NCBI RefSeq assembly: GCF_025566965.1
Contig: NZ_JAOQJL010000001.1
Location: forward strand, 62,001-126,000
Origin: Blautia_A ammoniilytica
GTDB lineage: Bacteria; Bacillota; Clostridia; Lachnospirales; Lachnospiraceae
Reading direction: 5' to 3'
DNA length: 64,000 nt
Part shown: positions 34,134 to 43,261 of the stretch, one piece after another
Position numbering within the stretch: position 1 is the stretch's first letter
Layout of the letters: every line of letters begins with the position of its first letter
Translations under genes and position numbers: made by a program
Notes under the pieces: model-generated
What the model saw: the letters and a program-made list of their open reading frames with translations, nothing else
Databases searched by the model: none
What the model was told of the DNA's origin: nothing

Positions 34134-35687
34134 TCAGGAAATCCTTTCTCGATATTCGGAAGGGGAAAAGCCGGTATATTTTTTAAAACTTTTTCCAAAA
34201 TAATTCCCGTCATTATATCCTACCTTGGAGGAGATATCCGCAATTCGGAATCTGGGATCTGCAAGCAGCTGCTTTGCCTTTTCCATTCGATATTCGGTCA
34301 GATATTGATTCAGGGTTTTGCCGGTTTCATTTTTAAAAAAGGTACATACATAAGAAGCTGACAAAAATACATGAGAACTGATATCCTTTACCGAAAGGGA
34401 CTCATTTCCGTAATTCTTGCTGATATATTCCTTGATCAGAAAAATGGTCTGATTTTCCTGTACAGAATCCTGAAGCTCACGGAAAAAATCTGTGATCCGT
34501 ACAAGCAGCTTGTTATGCAGATCCTGGAATGAAAAGCTGTTTTCAAGAGTGTCTACTGCATTTTCCCTGTCAGAAGGAAGGGAGATCTGAAGCTGCCTGT
34601 AAATCTCATCAAGACAGCGGAACAGCTTGTAATAAAGATCCTTTGCGTGATTGGGAAGTACCTGTGTATTCTGATCGTAAAAATCGTATATTTGTCCAAG
34701 AAAGGCGTTGCAGCCGTCCAGGTTTTTAAGGGCGAGAAGATCTTGAAATTCTTTCTCCGGAAATTCCGGAAGAGGGGGATGAGAGCGCAGATCCCTGTCT
34801 TTCAGAAGAGAGGAGCTTAAAAAAGATCCGCTTGGGAAAAAGAAGCTGCTCTGCTGAAGGATCACTGCCGACTCATAGGACTGGTAGGCCTTGGAAACAC
34901 CTGTAAAGGAACCGCCTGCCGTGATATAAAATTTGTGATAAGCCTGATGCTGGCAGCTGATATAATCACGGATCAGATCCAGAGTCGCTTCCTGTGGCAT
35001 GGAAGAGCCAAAAATAAAATAAACAAGATATTGTGCTTTCTTTTCTGCATAAATACATTGAAGATGAAAATTGGACAGATAATTGCAGATATTTTGATAA
35101 ATATCGTCGATAGCCGGTGCAGAGAAATCCTGCTCTGTATCGATTTTGGCGATCAGGGCGGTAAAACAGGTATCAGATCCCATATAAAGGGAAAGCTCCT
35201 GGCTTAATTCGCTGATCACTTTTTCACTGAAGCGGTAAGGAGTAGCCAATGCCAGAGCAAGCCGTGAGGCTGTTTCCATGGAATGAAGCGTTTCTCCGCG
35301 ATGAGTACGTAGCTTCTGGCGATAGACTTCAGAAGCTTCCTGTACAGCTTCACGGATCTCTGTTGGATTTAAAGGCTTTTCAATGTAGTTTACGGCTTTT
35401 AATTTAATGGCAGCTTTCAGGTACTCCTTGTCTGAGTAGCCACTCATAAAAATGGGAACTGTGTCCGGAAGGAACTGTTCCAGCTTTTCAAGCATGGTGA
35501 TACCATCCATACGGGGCATCCGTACATCACAGAGAATGATCTCAGGCTTATGGATCCTGGCAGCTTCTAATCCGTTGATCCCGTCGTCTGCCTGGAGCAC
35601 TTCGTCTATGTCTAATGATTTCCAGTCAATGGAGGAAATAACGCCAGTCCGTGTAAGCTCCTCGTCGTCTACAATTAGTAATTTCAT
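34134..35687 (-). CDS. YesN-type response regulator (second system)
   Basis: A 517-residue receiver-AraC protein: acidic pocket VDDEE, phosphoacceptor Asp54 in ILCDVRMP, MSGYSDKEYLKAAIKLKAVNYIEKP ending the receiver domain, and a C-terminal AraC-type domain with LSVKDISSHVFLSASYVCTFF and IADISSKVGYNDGNYFGKSFKK. The gene starts 192 bases from the divergent importer ATPase gene and its product is the obvious candidate to bind the inverted repeat there. The start MKLLIVDDEE at 35687 has AAAGAGG about ten bases upstream. Confidence 0.9.
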   Translation of the reverse strand: MKLLIVDDEELTRTGVISSIDWKSLDIDEVLQADDGINGLEAARIHKPEIILCDVRMPRMDGITMLEKLEQFLPDTVPIFMSGYSDKEYLKAAIKLKAVNYIEKPLNPTEIREAVQEASEVYRQKLRTHRGETLHSMETASRLALALATPYRFSEKVISELSQELSLYMGSDTCFTALIAKIDTEQDFSAPAIDDIYQNICNYLSNFHLQCIYAEKKAQYLVYFIFGSSMPQEATLDLIRDYISCQHQAYHKFYITAGGSFTGVSKAYQSYESAVILQQSSFFFPSGSFLSSSLLKDRDLRSHPPLPEFPEKEFQDLLALKNLDGCNAFLGQIYDFYDQNTQVLPNHAKDLYYKLFRCLDEIYRQLQISLPSDRENAVDTLENSFSFQDLHNKLLVRITDFFRELQDSVQENQTIFLIKEYISKNYGNESLSVKDISSHVFLSASYVCTFFKNETGKTLNQYLTEYRMEKAKQLLADPRFRIADISSKVGYNDGNYFGKSFKKYTGFSPSEYRERIS

Positions 35688-35751
35688 ATAGGAAGAACCT
35701 CTTTCTTTCTATGGTCTCTTGGTGATTCTGTTAAAAGGATTATATCATAAC

Positions 35752-35847
35752 ACAGGGAAAATCTGTGGATTTTTCTTTAACTGAATAATATTTTACCCTG
35801 TTTCCAAATATTTTCCGGTTTAGCCTCTAAAAGACACATGATACAAT
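35752..35847 (+). promoter_or_regulatory. Promoter and inverted repeats of the rhamnose-type importer
   Basis: ACAGGGAAAAT (35752-35762) is matched by ATTTTACCCTGT (35790-35801) as an inverted repeat with one extra base and a 27-base centre; the smaller repeat AAAATC-TGTG-GATTTT (35758-35773) lies within it. The -10 candidate is TACAAT at 35842-35847 with a weak TTTAGC 17 bases before. Position upstream of a weak -35 suits regulation by the divergent response regulator. Confidence 0.45.
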
Positions 35848-35879
35848 GAATACAGATCAAAGAGGGAGGTAATCATACA

Positions 35880-37394
35880 GTGTCGGAATATGTTCTTGAG
35901 TTAAAAGGCATTACCAAGATATTCCCCGGAGTGAAAGCACTGAACAATGTACAGTTCCAGCTAAAGCCCGGAGAAGTTCATGCGCTGATGGGTGAGAATG
36001 GTGCCGGTAAATCCACTTTTATCAAGGTTATTACCGGGGTACATAAAGCAGAAGAAGGAGAGATGTTCCTGAATGGTCAGAAGGTGGATTTCAAAGGACC
36101 GAAGGACGCACAGGCAGCCGGGATTGCTGCTGTATATCAGCATCCTACATCTTATCCTCATCTGACAGTTGCAGAGAATATTTTCATGGGACATGAGATT
36201 ATTGTCCATAAGATGATCCAATGGAAAAAGATGAATGAGGAAGCCAACAAGCTTCTGGGACAGCTGAATGCAGATTTTGATGCTACGGCTGAAATGGGAA
36301 CTTTAAGTGTTGCACAGCAGCAGATGGTTGAGATTGCCAAGGCACTTTCTACTAATGCCAAGATCGTGATTCTGGATGAGCCTACTGCAGCACTTACTAA
36401 AAGAGAATCCGAGGAATTGTATCGGATCGTAGATCATCTGAGAGAAGAAGGAGTTTCCATTATCTTTATCTCGCATCGTTTTGAGGATATGTACCGTCTG
36501 GCATCCAGAGTTACCGTTTTTAGAGATTCTCAGTATATTGGCACATACAATGTAGACGAGATCACAAATGCAGATCTGATCAAAGCTATGGTTGGCCGTG
36601 AGATCAAGGATCTGTTTCCAAAGCCAGAAGTACAGCTTGGTGAAGAAATGCTTCGGGTGGAAGGCTTGTCAAGGGTTGGTTACTTTAAAAATGTTTCCTT
36701 TGACGTACATGCAGGGGAAATCATAGGTCTTACAGGGCTGGTTGGTGCAGGCCGTACAGAAGTAGTAGAAAGCATCTGCGGAATTACCACTCCGGATGAA
36801 GGAAAAGTATATCTGGAGGGCCAGGAGATCCATATCAAACAGCCATCTGACGCAATGAAAAAAGGCATCATTCTTCTTCCGGAAGACAGACAGAAGGAAG
36901 GCCTGATCATGAGCTGGGGACTGGGTCGGAATGTGACACTTTCTACCATCAGCCAGTATGCAAAAAAAGGATTTAATAATGAACCGAAAGAGCGGGAACT
37001 GGCAAAACAGCTTCTTGAGGAAGTAGATACAAAGGCTGTGGACATTTTCCAGCCTGCAAGCTCCCTTTCCGGTGGTAATCAGCAGAAGGTAGTTGTTGCC
37101 AAGGCGCTGAGCCAGGAAATGAAAGTAGTTATCATGGATGAACCTACCAAGGGTGTTGATGTAGGTGCAAAGGCAGAGATCTATGCGATCATGGGAGATC
37201 TGGCAAAGAAAGGCTATGCTATTGTGCTGATTTCTTCAGAAATGCCGGAGATCCTGGGAATGTCTGACCGTATCGTTGTGATGTGCAATGGTCGGAAGAC
37301 AGGTGAATTAAATAAAGATGAGGCAACTCAGGAAAGAATCCTTGAGCTTGCAATGGAAAAAGGACAGACATCAAAGGAGGCGGGAAGATCATGA
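35880..37394 (+). CDS. Rhamnose-type ABC transporter ATP-binding protein (two NBDs)
   Basis: A 504-residue tandem ATPase with NBD1 GENGAGKSTFIKV, signature LSVAQQQM and IVILDEPTAALTK, and NBD2 GLVGAGRTEVVESICG, LSGGNQQKV and VVIMDEPTKGVDVGAK. It is the RbsA/RhaT-type energy module. The start is a GTG at 35880 with GGGAGG about ten bases upstream, giving MSEYVLELKGITKIFPGVKAL. Its stop overlaps the first permease start. Assignment to rhamnose rests on the binding protein of the same operon. Confidence 0.92.
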   Translation: MSEYVLELKGITKIFPGVKALNNVQFQLKPGEVHALMGENGAGKSTFIKVITGVHKAEEGEMFLNGQKVDFKGPKDAQAAGIAAVYQHPTSYPHLTVAENIFMGHEIIVHKMIQWKKMNEEANKLLGQLNADFDATAEMGTLSVAQQQMVEIAKALSTNAKIVILDEPTAALTKRESEELYRIVDHLREEGVSIIFISHRFEDMYRLASRVTVFRDSQYIGTYNVDEITNADLIKAMVGREIKDLFPKPEVQLGEEMLRVEGLSRVGYFKNVSFDVHAGEIIGLTGLVGAGRTEVVESICGITTPDEGKVYLEGQEIHIKQPSDAMKKGIILLPEDRQKEGLIMSWGLGRNVTLSTISQYAKKGFNNEPKERELAKQLLEEVDTKAVDIFQPASSLSGGNQQKVVVAKALSQEMKVVIMDEPTKGVDVGAKAEIYAIMGDLAKKGYAIVLISSEMPEILGMSDRIVVMCNGRKTGELNKDEATQERILELAMEKGQTSKEAGRS

Positions 37395-38383
37395 AACAGA
37401 AATCAACTCTAAAGAAAATAACCGGCTCCAGGGAGTTTCTCCTTGCAGTGATCCTGATTTTGCTTTTTGCAATCGTTACAGCCATCAGCCCTTCTTTCTT
37501 GAAACCCAAGTCACTGATGGACATGTTGAAAAACAATGCAGTTACAATGGTTATGGCACTTGGAATGCTGTGCGTTATGCTGGTGGGAGGAATTGATATT
37601 TCCATCATGTCAACATTGGCACTTTCCGGAATGTCCATTGGTATGCTTCTGAAATACGGTCATATTACCAGCACCATTCTTGCTTTTGTGATCGCACTTG
37701 CCATTGGACTTGCCTGCGGCTTCCTGGTAGGTCTGGTGATATCCAGAGCCAGTGTACCGCCGATCATTGCAACCATGGGATTTATGTATGTGTTCCGTGC
37801 CCTGGGATATCTGGTATCTAATAATGGTGAGTGGGCCGGGGCAGCAGCACTTGGAAGCTTTAAGAATTTTGCAACATCCAGTGTGCTTGGGATCAATGCA
37901 GTTGTATGGGTGATCATCCTCTGCTATGTAGTTTTCTTCTTCTTTATGAAGTGGACAAGGACAGGAAGAAAGATTTACGCAGTAGGAAGCAATCCTAGTG
38001 CAGCAGAAGTTTCAGGTATCAATGTTAAGAATATCAAACTGATGGTTTATATGATCATGGGCGTGCTTGCTGGTCTTGGAGGAGCACTTCAGGTATCTGT
38101 ATACGCTTCTGCAATGCCGGATATGCAGCAAGGCGGTGAAATGGATGTTATCGCAGCCTGTGTAATCGGCGGTGTAAGCATGAGCGGTGGAAGAGGTACT
38201 GTTCTTGGCGCTCTTTTAGGATCCTTGATCCTGGCCACCATTGCGAAAGCACTTCCGCTGGTTGGCATCGGTGCTTTGTGGCAGAATACCATCAAAGGTG
38301 TACTGATCCTTGTGGTAGTAATGGTGAACGTGATCCTGCAGCGTATTGCTGACAGAAATGCATTAAAAGGAAGGGAGATGTGA
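37391..38383 (+). CDS. Rhamnose-type ABC transporter permease 1
   Basis: A 330-residue permease of the BPD_transp_2 family with LGMLCVMLVGGIDISIMS and the coupling loop TRTGRKIYAVGSNPSAAEVSGINV, then CVIGGVSMSGGRGTVLG. It is translated with the ATPase (ATGA overlap at 37391). With the second permease it would form a heterodimeric channel, as in the RhaP/RhaQ pair of rhizobial rhamnose importers. Confidence 0.9.
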   Translation: MKQKSTLKKITGSREFLLAVILILLFAIVTAISPSFLKPKSLMDMLKNNAVTMVMALGMLCVMLVGGIDISIMSTLALSGMSIGMLLKYGHITSTILAFVIALAIGLACGFLVGLVISRASVPPIIATMGFMYVFRALGYLVSNNGEWAGAAALGSFKNFATSSVLGINAVVWVIILCYVVFFFFMKWTRTGRKIYAVGSNPSAAEVSGINVKNIKLMVYMIMGVLAGLGGALQVSVYASAMPDMQQGGEMDVIAACVIGGVSMSGGRGTVLGALLGSLILATIAKALPLVGIGALWQNTIKGVLILVVVMVNVILQRIADRNALKGREM

Positions 38384-38385
38384 TC

Positions 38386-39396
38386 ATGGCCGGAAAATCT
38401 GGAAGAAGTATAAACAATGTGCCGGAAAATCCGGTGAAACACATGATATTCAGCTGGGAAGGGATTATGGTCCTGCTGTTTGTCCTGGTCAACATTTTCT
38501 GTGCATGGTTTTCAGAATTTTACAACTTAAAGAGTGTGCTCAGGCAGATGCCGGTTTATCTGGCAGAGATCTTTCTCATGCTGCCAATGGCTTACATACT
38601 GGTTCTTGGAGAGATTGATATATCTGTTGGATCAATTGTATGTCTTTCCGCAACCATCAGTTGCCTGGTATCCAATACAGGGCTTCCGTTTATCCTGGTG
38701 ATCCTGATTTCTCTTCTTGTAGGTACAGCCTGCGGAGCAGTGAACGGGTTTATCCTTACCAGATTCCAGGAGCTTCCGCCAATGATCGTAACATTGGCTA
38801 CACAGATCATTTTCAGAGGTATTGCAGAGATCGTGCTTGGTGAAGGTGGATCCGTATCCCTGACAAATTCTGATGGTTTTAAAGCTATCGGCGGTAAAGT
38901 AGGAAGAGTTCCATATATTCTTTTCCTGGTTCTGATCCTTGCTGTGGTAGCAGCACTGATCCTTGGCAAAAGCACTTTCGGCCGGAGAGTATATGCGATA
39001 GGTACCAACCGTCTTACAGCCTATTATTCCGGTATCCATGTTCAAAAGATCCGTATGCTGATCTACACACTCATGGGAACTTTCTGCGGACTGTGTGCAC
39101 TGTTTATGGTATCCTCTTCTTATGGAGCCAATACCACAACAGGAAACGGTTTTGAGATGGACGCCATTGCAATGGCAGTATTTGGAGGTATTTCTTCTAC
39201 AGGTGGTAAAGGAAATCTGGCAGGTGGTATTATTTCTGCATTCATTATCGTATGCCTTCGTGTAGGACTTGGACAGCAGAATCTTCACCCACAGGTAATC
39301 CTTCTGATCCTGGGACTACTGCTGATCTGTGCAGTAGCACTTCCAAACGTGGTGGGAGAGATCAAAAAGGCTTTAAAGGTTAAGAAAAACGCCTGA
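38386..39396 (+). CDS. Rhamnose-type ABC transporter permease 2
   Basis: A 336-residue permease with LVLGEIDISVGSIVCL, the coupling loop STFGRRVYAIGTNRLTAYYSGIHV and AVFGGISSTGGKGNLAGG. The Glu in place of the usual Gly of the GGIDISVG motif is a feature of RhaQ/LsrD-type partners. The ATG at 38386 has AAGGGAG at proper distance; the GTG at 38380 is too close to it and overlaps the previous stop region. Confidence 0.88.
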   Translation: MAGKSGRSINNVPENPVKHMIFSWEGIMVLLFVLVNIFCAWFSEFYNLKSVLRQMPVYLAEIFLMLPMAYILVLGEIDISVGSIVCLSATISCLVSNTGLPFILVILISLLVGTACGAVNGFILTRFQELPPMIVTLATQIIFRGIAEIVLGEGGSVSLTNSDGFKAIGGKVGRVPYILFLVLILAVVAALILGKSTFGRRVYAIGTNRLTAYYSGIHVQKIRMLIYTLMGTFCGLCALFMVSSSYGANTTTGNGFEMDAIAMAVFGGISSTGGKGNLAGGIISAFIIVCLRVGLGQQNLHPQVILLILGLLLICAVALPNVVGEIKKALKVKKNA

Positions 39397-39493
39397 TCTA
39401 TATTATTAAAATGGTTGTTGGCTGCAAATGGGGTAACAGCAGCTGCACATATAATGTAAACTAAAAATTCTATTTCCAAGGGAGGAAAAAAAC

Positions 39494-40516
39494 ATGAACA
39501 AAAAAATCGTTAGCGCATTACTTTGCGGAGCAATGGTACTGGCAACAGCAACACCTGCATTAGCTGGAGAGGCTGATGGACAGAAGATCGCACTGGTTGG
39601 AAAATCTGCAGGTAATGCATTCTTTGAGATCGCAGCAGCATCCTTTAAAGAGACTGTTGAGGCAGAAGGCGGCGAAGTAGAGGTTGTTTATCCGGAAGCT
39701 GCTACAGCTGACGCTCAGATCAAGGTTCTTGACAACCTGATTTCCCAGGATTTTGATGCAATCTGCATTTCCGCAAACGACGTAAACGCTCTTCAGGCAA
39801 AACTGGAAGAAGCAATGGATGAAGGAATCAAGGTTTCATCCTTTGACTCTGCTCCTAATGCAGACAGCCGTCAGGTATTCGTAAATCAGGCTGGTACAGT
39901 AGCTGTTGGACAGGCTCTTCTTGATGCAGTTCTTGACATTGCAGGTGGTGAAGGCCAGTGGGCGATCCTTTCCGCTACTTCTCAGGCAGCTAACCAGAAT
40001 GCATGGATCGATGCAATGAAGACAATCATGGAAAGCGATGAGAAATACAGCAAACTGGATCTGGTAGAGGTTGCATATGGTGATGACGAGCCACAGAAAT
40101 CTACAGACCAGACAACTGCTCTTCTTGAGAAATATCCAGATCTGAAAGTAATCTGCGCTCCTACAACTGTTGGTATCGCAGCAGCTGCTAAATATCTTCA
40201 GGATGAGAAATCTACCTGCAAGCTGACAGGTCTTGGACTTCCATCTGAGATGGTTGAGTACACAGGTGCTGATGATGAGCATTCCTGCCCATATTTCTAT
40301 CTGTGGGATATGCAGGGCCTTGGAAAACTCAGTGCTTATGCAACAATCTCTCTTGTAAAAGGTGATATCACAGGTGCTCTTGATGAAACATTCACAGCTG
40401 GAGATCTTGGCGAGTACACAATCACAGAAGCTGATGACGGCGGTACAGAGATCGTTCTTGGACAGCCTCTGGAGTTCAACTCTGATAACATTGAAGAAAT
40501 GGCTAAACTGTACTAA
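39494..40516 (+). CDS. Rhamnose-type substrate-binding protein (RhaS/LsrB-like)
   Basis: A 340-residue protein with a signal peptide (about 1-25, ending TPALAGEA, no lipobox Cys at the cleavage position) and a Peripla_BP_4 fold. The C-terminal half has the pattern LTGLGLPSEM, YLWDMQGLGKLSAYA, LDETFTAGDLGEYTI and VLGQPLEFNSDNIEEM, which matches rhamnose-binding RhaS and the related LsrB better than RbsB. Together with rhaB and rhaA nearby this makes L-rhamnose the likely ligand; AI-2 is the alternative but no lsr kinase is present. GGGAGG precedes the ATG. Confidence 0.85.
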   Translation: MNKKIVSALLCGAMVLATATPALAGEADGQKIALVGKSAGNAFFEIAAASFKETVEAEGGEVEVVYPEAATADAQIKVLDNLISQDFDAICISANDVNALQAKLEEAMDEGIKVSSFDSAPNADSRQVFVNQAGTVAVGQALLDAVLDIAGGEGQWAILSATSQAANQNAWIDAMKTIMESDEKYSKLDLVEVAYGDDEPQKSTDQTTALLEKYPDLKVICAPTTVGIAAAAKYLQDEKSTCKLTGLGLPSEMVEYTGADDEHSCPYFYLWDMQGLGKLSAYATISLVKGDITGALDETFTAGDLGEYTITEADDGGTEIVLGQPLEFNSDNIEEMAKLY

Positions 40517-40561
40517 TCTATAGAAACCGGTTGCTATCTATAAGAAAGAATGATAAAATTT

Positions 40562-40620
40562 AACAGCAGGCTGCTGCAAGAAATATCTCAAAAAGATATT
40601 TTGCAGCAGCCTGCTGTTTT
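40562..40620 (+). terminator. Very strong terminator of the rhamnose-type importer operon
   Basis: AACAGCAGGCTGCTGCAA (40562-40579) and TTGCAGCAGCCTGCTGTT (40601-40618) form a perfect 18-bp stem, extended inside by AAATATC/GATATT. A short run of T follows. Confidence 0.9.
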
Positions 40621-40744
40621 ATCTCAGTGGAGAAGGCTCCACCTCTTTCAGGTGGTGAGTAACAGCTTGCTCGACTTGAAAAGTGTGTCTGGCGGTGCGC
40701 ATTTCAGAAAAAATAGATTTGGTAAAGAACTATAAGGAGAAAAC

Positions 40745-41725
40745 ATGCAAAAGGAATTGCTGGAACAGCTGCGAAAGATCACAGAAGAAGAGAAGAAGAT
40801 CCTTGAAGGACAGGAAGTAGACAAGGATCTGTATACTTCCGGCAGGGATTTTATTGTAGACAGCAGGAAAATGCTTGAGGAAGGCAAACTGATCACAGTG
40901 CGGACCCATACAAGGTTTGTACATTTCCCACCCCATAAACACAATTATGTGGAGGTGCTGTATGTATGCATGGGAACTGTGACCAATATTATTGATGGCA
41001 GAGAAGTAGTACTTAAAACAGGAGAGCTTCTTTTCCTGAATCAGTTTACAAGTCATGAGCTACTTCCGGCAGGAGTGGATGACATTGCGATCAACTTTAT
41101 GGTTCTGCCCCAGTTTTTTGATGTGGCATATTCTATGGCAGGTGCAGGAAATATCCTTGCTGATTTTCTGGTAAATGTGCTGCGCCGTGATGAGGAAAGA
41201 GGAGAATATCTTCATTTTAAGGTGGCAGAAAATCTGCAGATCCAGAATCTTTTGGAAAATATGATCTATTCGATCGTCACTGGAAAAGGAGAGGACGATC
41301 GGATCAACCAGACCACTATGGGACTTATATTCCTGTATCTTCTGGATTCTGTCCAGTATGTGGAAATGCGGATTCCTAATTCATACGAGAATATGATCTC
41401 CATGACCACTCTGAATTATATTGAACAGCAGTACAGGATAGCGACCCTGACAGAACTATGTGAAATGCTGAAGCTGCCTATGCATGTATTGAGCAAAATG
41501 ATCAAGAAGACCACAGGTTTTAATTTCAAGGATCTGCTTCAGAGAAAGCGGCTGAATAAGGCAGCAGAGCTTTTGTGTGATACAGACCTGTCTGTAAGCG
41601 ATATTATTGCAGCAGTGGGATATGAAAATAGCAGCTATTTTCACAAGGTTTTCAAAAATAGATATTGTATGACACCGAAGGAATTCAGAACAAAAAATCA
41701 AAAAAATGGTTGGATACGGCTGTAA
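40745..41725 (+). CDS. AraC-family regulator with N-terminal cupin domain
   Basis: A 326-residue regulator. Residues about 48-130 are a cupin sensor (THTRFVHFPPHKHNYVEVLYVCMG, with metal-type HxH, and GELLFLNQFTSHELLPAG), and about 225-322 an AraC domain (ATLTELCEMLKLPMHVLSKMI and VSDIIAAVGYENSSYFHKVFKN). It follows the importer operon after a strong terminator and probably has its own promoter in the 228-base gap. By position it may regulate rhaBA and the importer, but the ligand is not shown. The ATG at 40745 follows AAGGAG. Confidence 0.85.
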   Translation: MQKELLEQLRKITEEEKKILEGQEVDKDLYTSGRDFIVDSRKMLEEGKLITVRTHTRFVHFPPHKHNYVEVLYVCMGTVTNIIDGREVVLKTGELLFLNQFTSHELLPAGVDDIAINFMVLPQFFDVAYSMAGAGNILADFLVNVLRRDEERGEYLHFKVAENLQIQNLLENMIYSIVTGKGEDDRINQTTMGLIFLYLLDSVQYVEMRIPNSYENMISMTTLNYIEQQYRIATLTELCEMLKLPMHVLSKMIKKTTGFNFKDLLQRKRLNKAAELLCDTDLSVSDIIAAVGYENSSYFHKVFKNRYCMTPKEFRTKNQKNGWIRL

Positions 41726-41764
41726 ATTTGGCGAAAATTCAAACTTATTTTTTGGTAGAAATAG

Positions 41765-41793
41765 TTGACATTCAGAAATAAAAAAAATAAAAT
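41765..41793 (+). promoter_or_regulatory. Strong sigma-A promoter of the nucleoside importer operon
   Basis: Consensus TTGACA (41765-41770) and TAAAAT (41788-41793) with a 17-base, A-rich spacer, 43 bases before the start of the binding-protein gene. No operator is evident. Confidence 0.85.
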
Positions 41794-41836
41794 AAAGTTG
41801 AAATTTACCAAACCACTTAAAAAGGAGGAAGATTTT

Positions 41837-43138
41837 ATGAAAAAAAGCATGAAAAAAGTTGTCAGCCTTCTTCTTGCAGCAGTAATGGTCATTTCTATGA
41901 TCGCCTTTGCTTCTGTTGTTTATGCCGCTGACGACAGCGTAGAAGTGGATCCGGACTTTAAGATGGGTGTGATCCTCATTGGTGATGAGACAGAGGGTTA
42001 TTCCGCAGCTCACATCGCAGGTATCAAGGCAGCAGCCAAAGAGCTTGGTCTTGATGACAGCCAGATTATCTGGAAGTACAAAGTACCGGAAGACCAGACC
42101 TGTTATGATTCCGCAGTTGACCTTGTAGGGCAGGGATGCAGCATGGTAGTTGCAAACAGCTATGGACATCAGACATTCATGGCACAGGCAGCACAGGAAT
42201 ATCCGGACGTTACATTTGTTTCCATGACAGGTGATTTTGCAGCCATCAGCGGATGCGAGAACTTAAAGAATGCATTCACAAACATTTATGAAGCACGTTA
42301 TGTGTCTGGCGTTGTTGCCGGTCTGAAGCTGCAGCAGCTTCTGGACGACGGAACACTTACAGAAGAGACACAGCCGGACAGCTTTGATGCAGATGGCAAT
42401 GTTAAGATCGGTTACGTAGGTGCATTCAGCTATGCAGAGGTTGTATCTGGTTATACAGCATTCTTCCTCGGAGTTCGCAGTGTAGTTCCTAATGTTGTAA
42501 TGGAAGTAAAATACACTAACTCCTGGTTTGATATTGACAAAGAGGGTGCAGCAGCAGAGGCACTGATCGCAAATGGTTCTGTGATCATCGGACAGCATGC
42601 AGATTCCACAGGTGCTCCGGCGGCTACCCAGAAGCTTCTTGACAGTGGTAAGATCTGCTATTCTGTTGGTTATAACATCGACATGATCGCAACTGCTCCT
42701 ACAGCGGCTCTTACATCTGCAACCAATAACTGGGAAGCATATTACAAATATGCAATTGCTACCGTTATGAGTGGTGGCGATCTTGAGCAGGATTGGTCCA
42801 AGGGATTTGCAGATAATGCTGTAGGCATTACAGATCTTGGTGAGTCCTGTGCAGAAGGCACGGCAGAGTACGTAGAGGATGTTGAGAATAAGATCAAAGA
42901 TGGTTCTCTTCAGATATTTGATACATCTACGTTTACAGTTGACGGTGAAGAAGTTACAAGTGCACCTTGTGATCTTTCATTCATGGATTTCTCCACAGAT
43001 CCGGCATCTGTTATTTACCAGGGAGATACAGTGGAAGCCATTGAGGATGGACATTTTGCAGAGTCTACCTTCAGAAGCGCACCATATTTCACACTTCGTA
43101 TTGATGGAATCACAGAGGACGCAGAAGCAGTAGAGTAA
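41837..43138 (+). CDS. BMP-family nucleoside-binding protein
   Basis: A 433-residue protein of the PnrA/BmpA basic membrane protein family. Signal peptide about 1-32 (SLLLAAVMVISMIAF, then VYAADD); the mature part has FKMGVILIGDETEGYSAAHIAGIKAA, CSMVVANSYGHQ and KIGYVGAFSYAEVVSGYTAFFLG, including the nucleoside-stacking aromatic sites. It lacks the usual lipobox Cys. It supplies nucleosides to the ABC proteins encoded downstream. Start at 41837 after AAAGGAGG. Confidence 0.9.
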   Translation: MKKSMKKVVSLLLAAVMVISMIAFASVVYAADDSVEVDPDFKMGVILIGDETEGYSAAHIAGIKAAAKELGLDDSQIIWKYKVPEDQTCYDSAVDLVGQGCSMVVANSYGHQTFMAQAAQEYPDVTFVSMTGDFAAISGCENLKNAFTNIYEARYVSGVVAGLKLQQLLDDGTLTEETQPDSFDADGNVKIGYVGAFSYAEVVSGYTAFFLGVRSVVPNVVMEVKYTNSWFDIDKEGAAAEALIANGSVIIGQHADSTGAPAATQKLLDSGKICYSVGYNIDMIATAPTAALTSATNNWEAYYKYAIATVMSGGDLEQDWSKGFADNAVGITDLGESCAEGTAEYVEDVENKIKDGSLQIFDTSTFTVDGEEVTSAPCDLSFMDFSTDPASVIYQGDTVEAIEDGHFAESTFRSAPYFTLRIDGITEDAEAVE

Positions 43139-43261
43139 TTTAGCTGGTATACAAAGGGGTTGCTGCATAGACTGCAAGGTTCATGCGGCAGCCCTCTTTA
43201 TTTGTCTGGGATGCAAAAGCCCCCGCATACAGACAGATATACAGAAGGGAGGCATAGGAGT

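Noticed and set aside
39427..39455. Possible internal promoter with TATAAT before the rhamnose-type binding protein
   Set aside because: A TATAAT occurs at 39450-39455 but no -35 element is at a useful distance.
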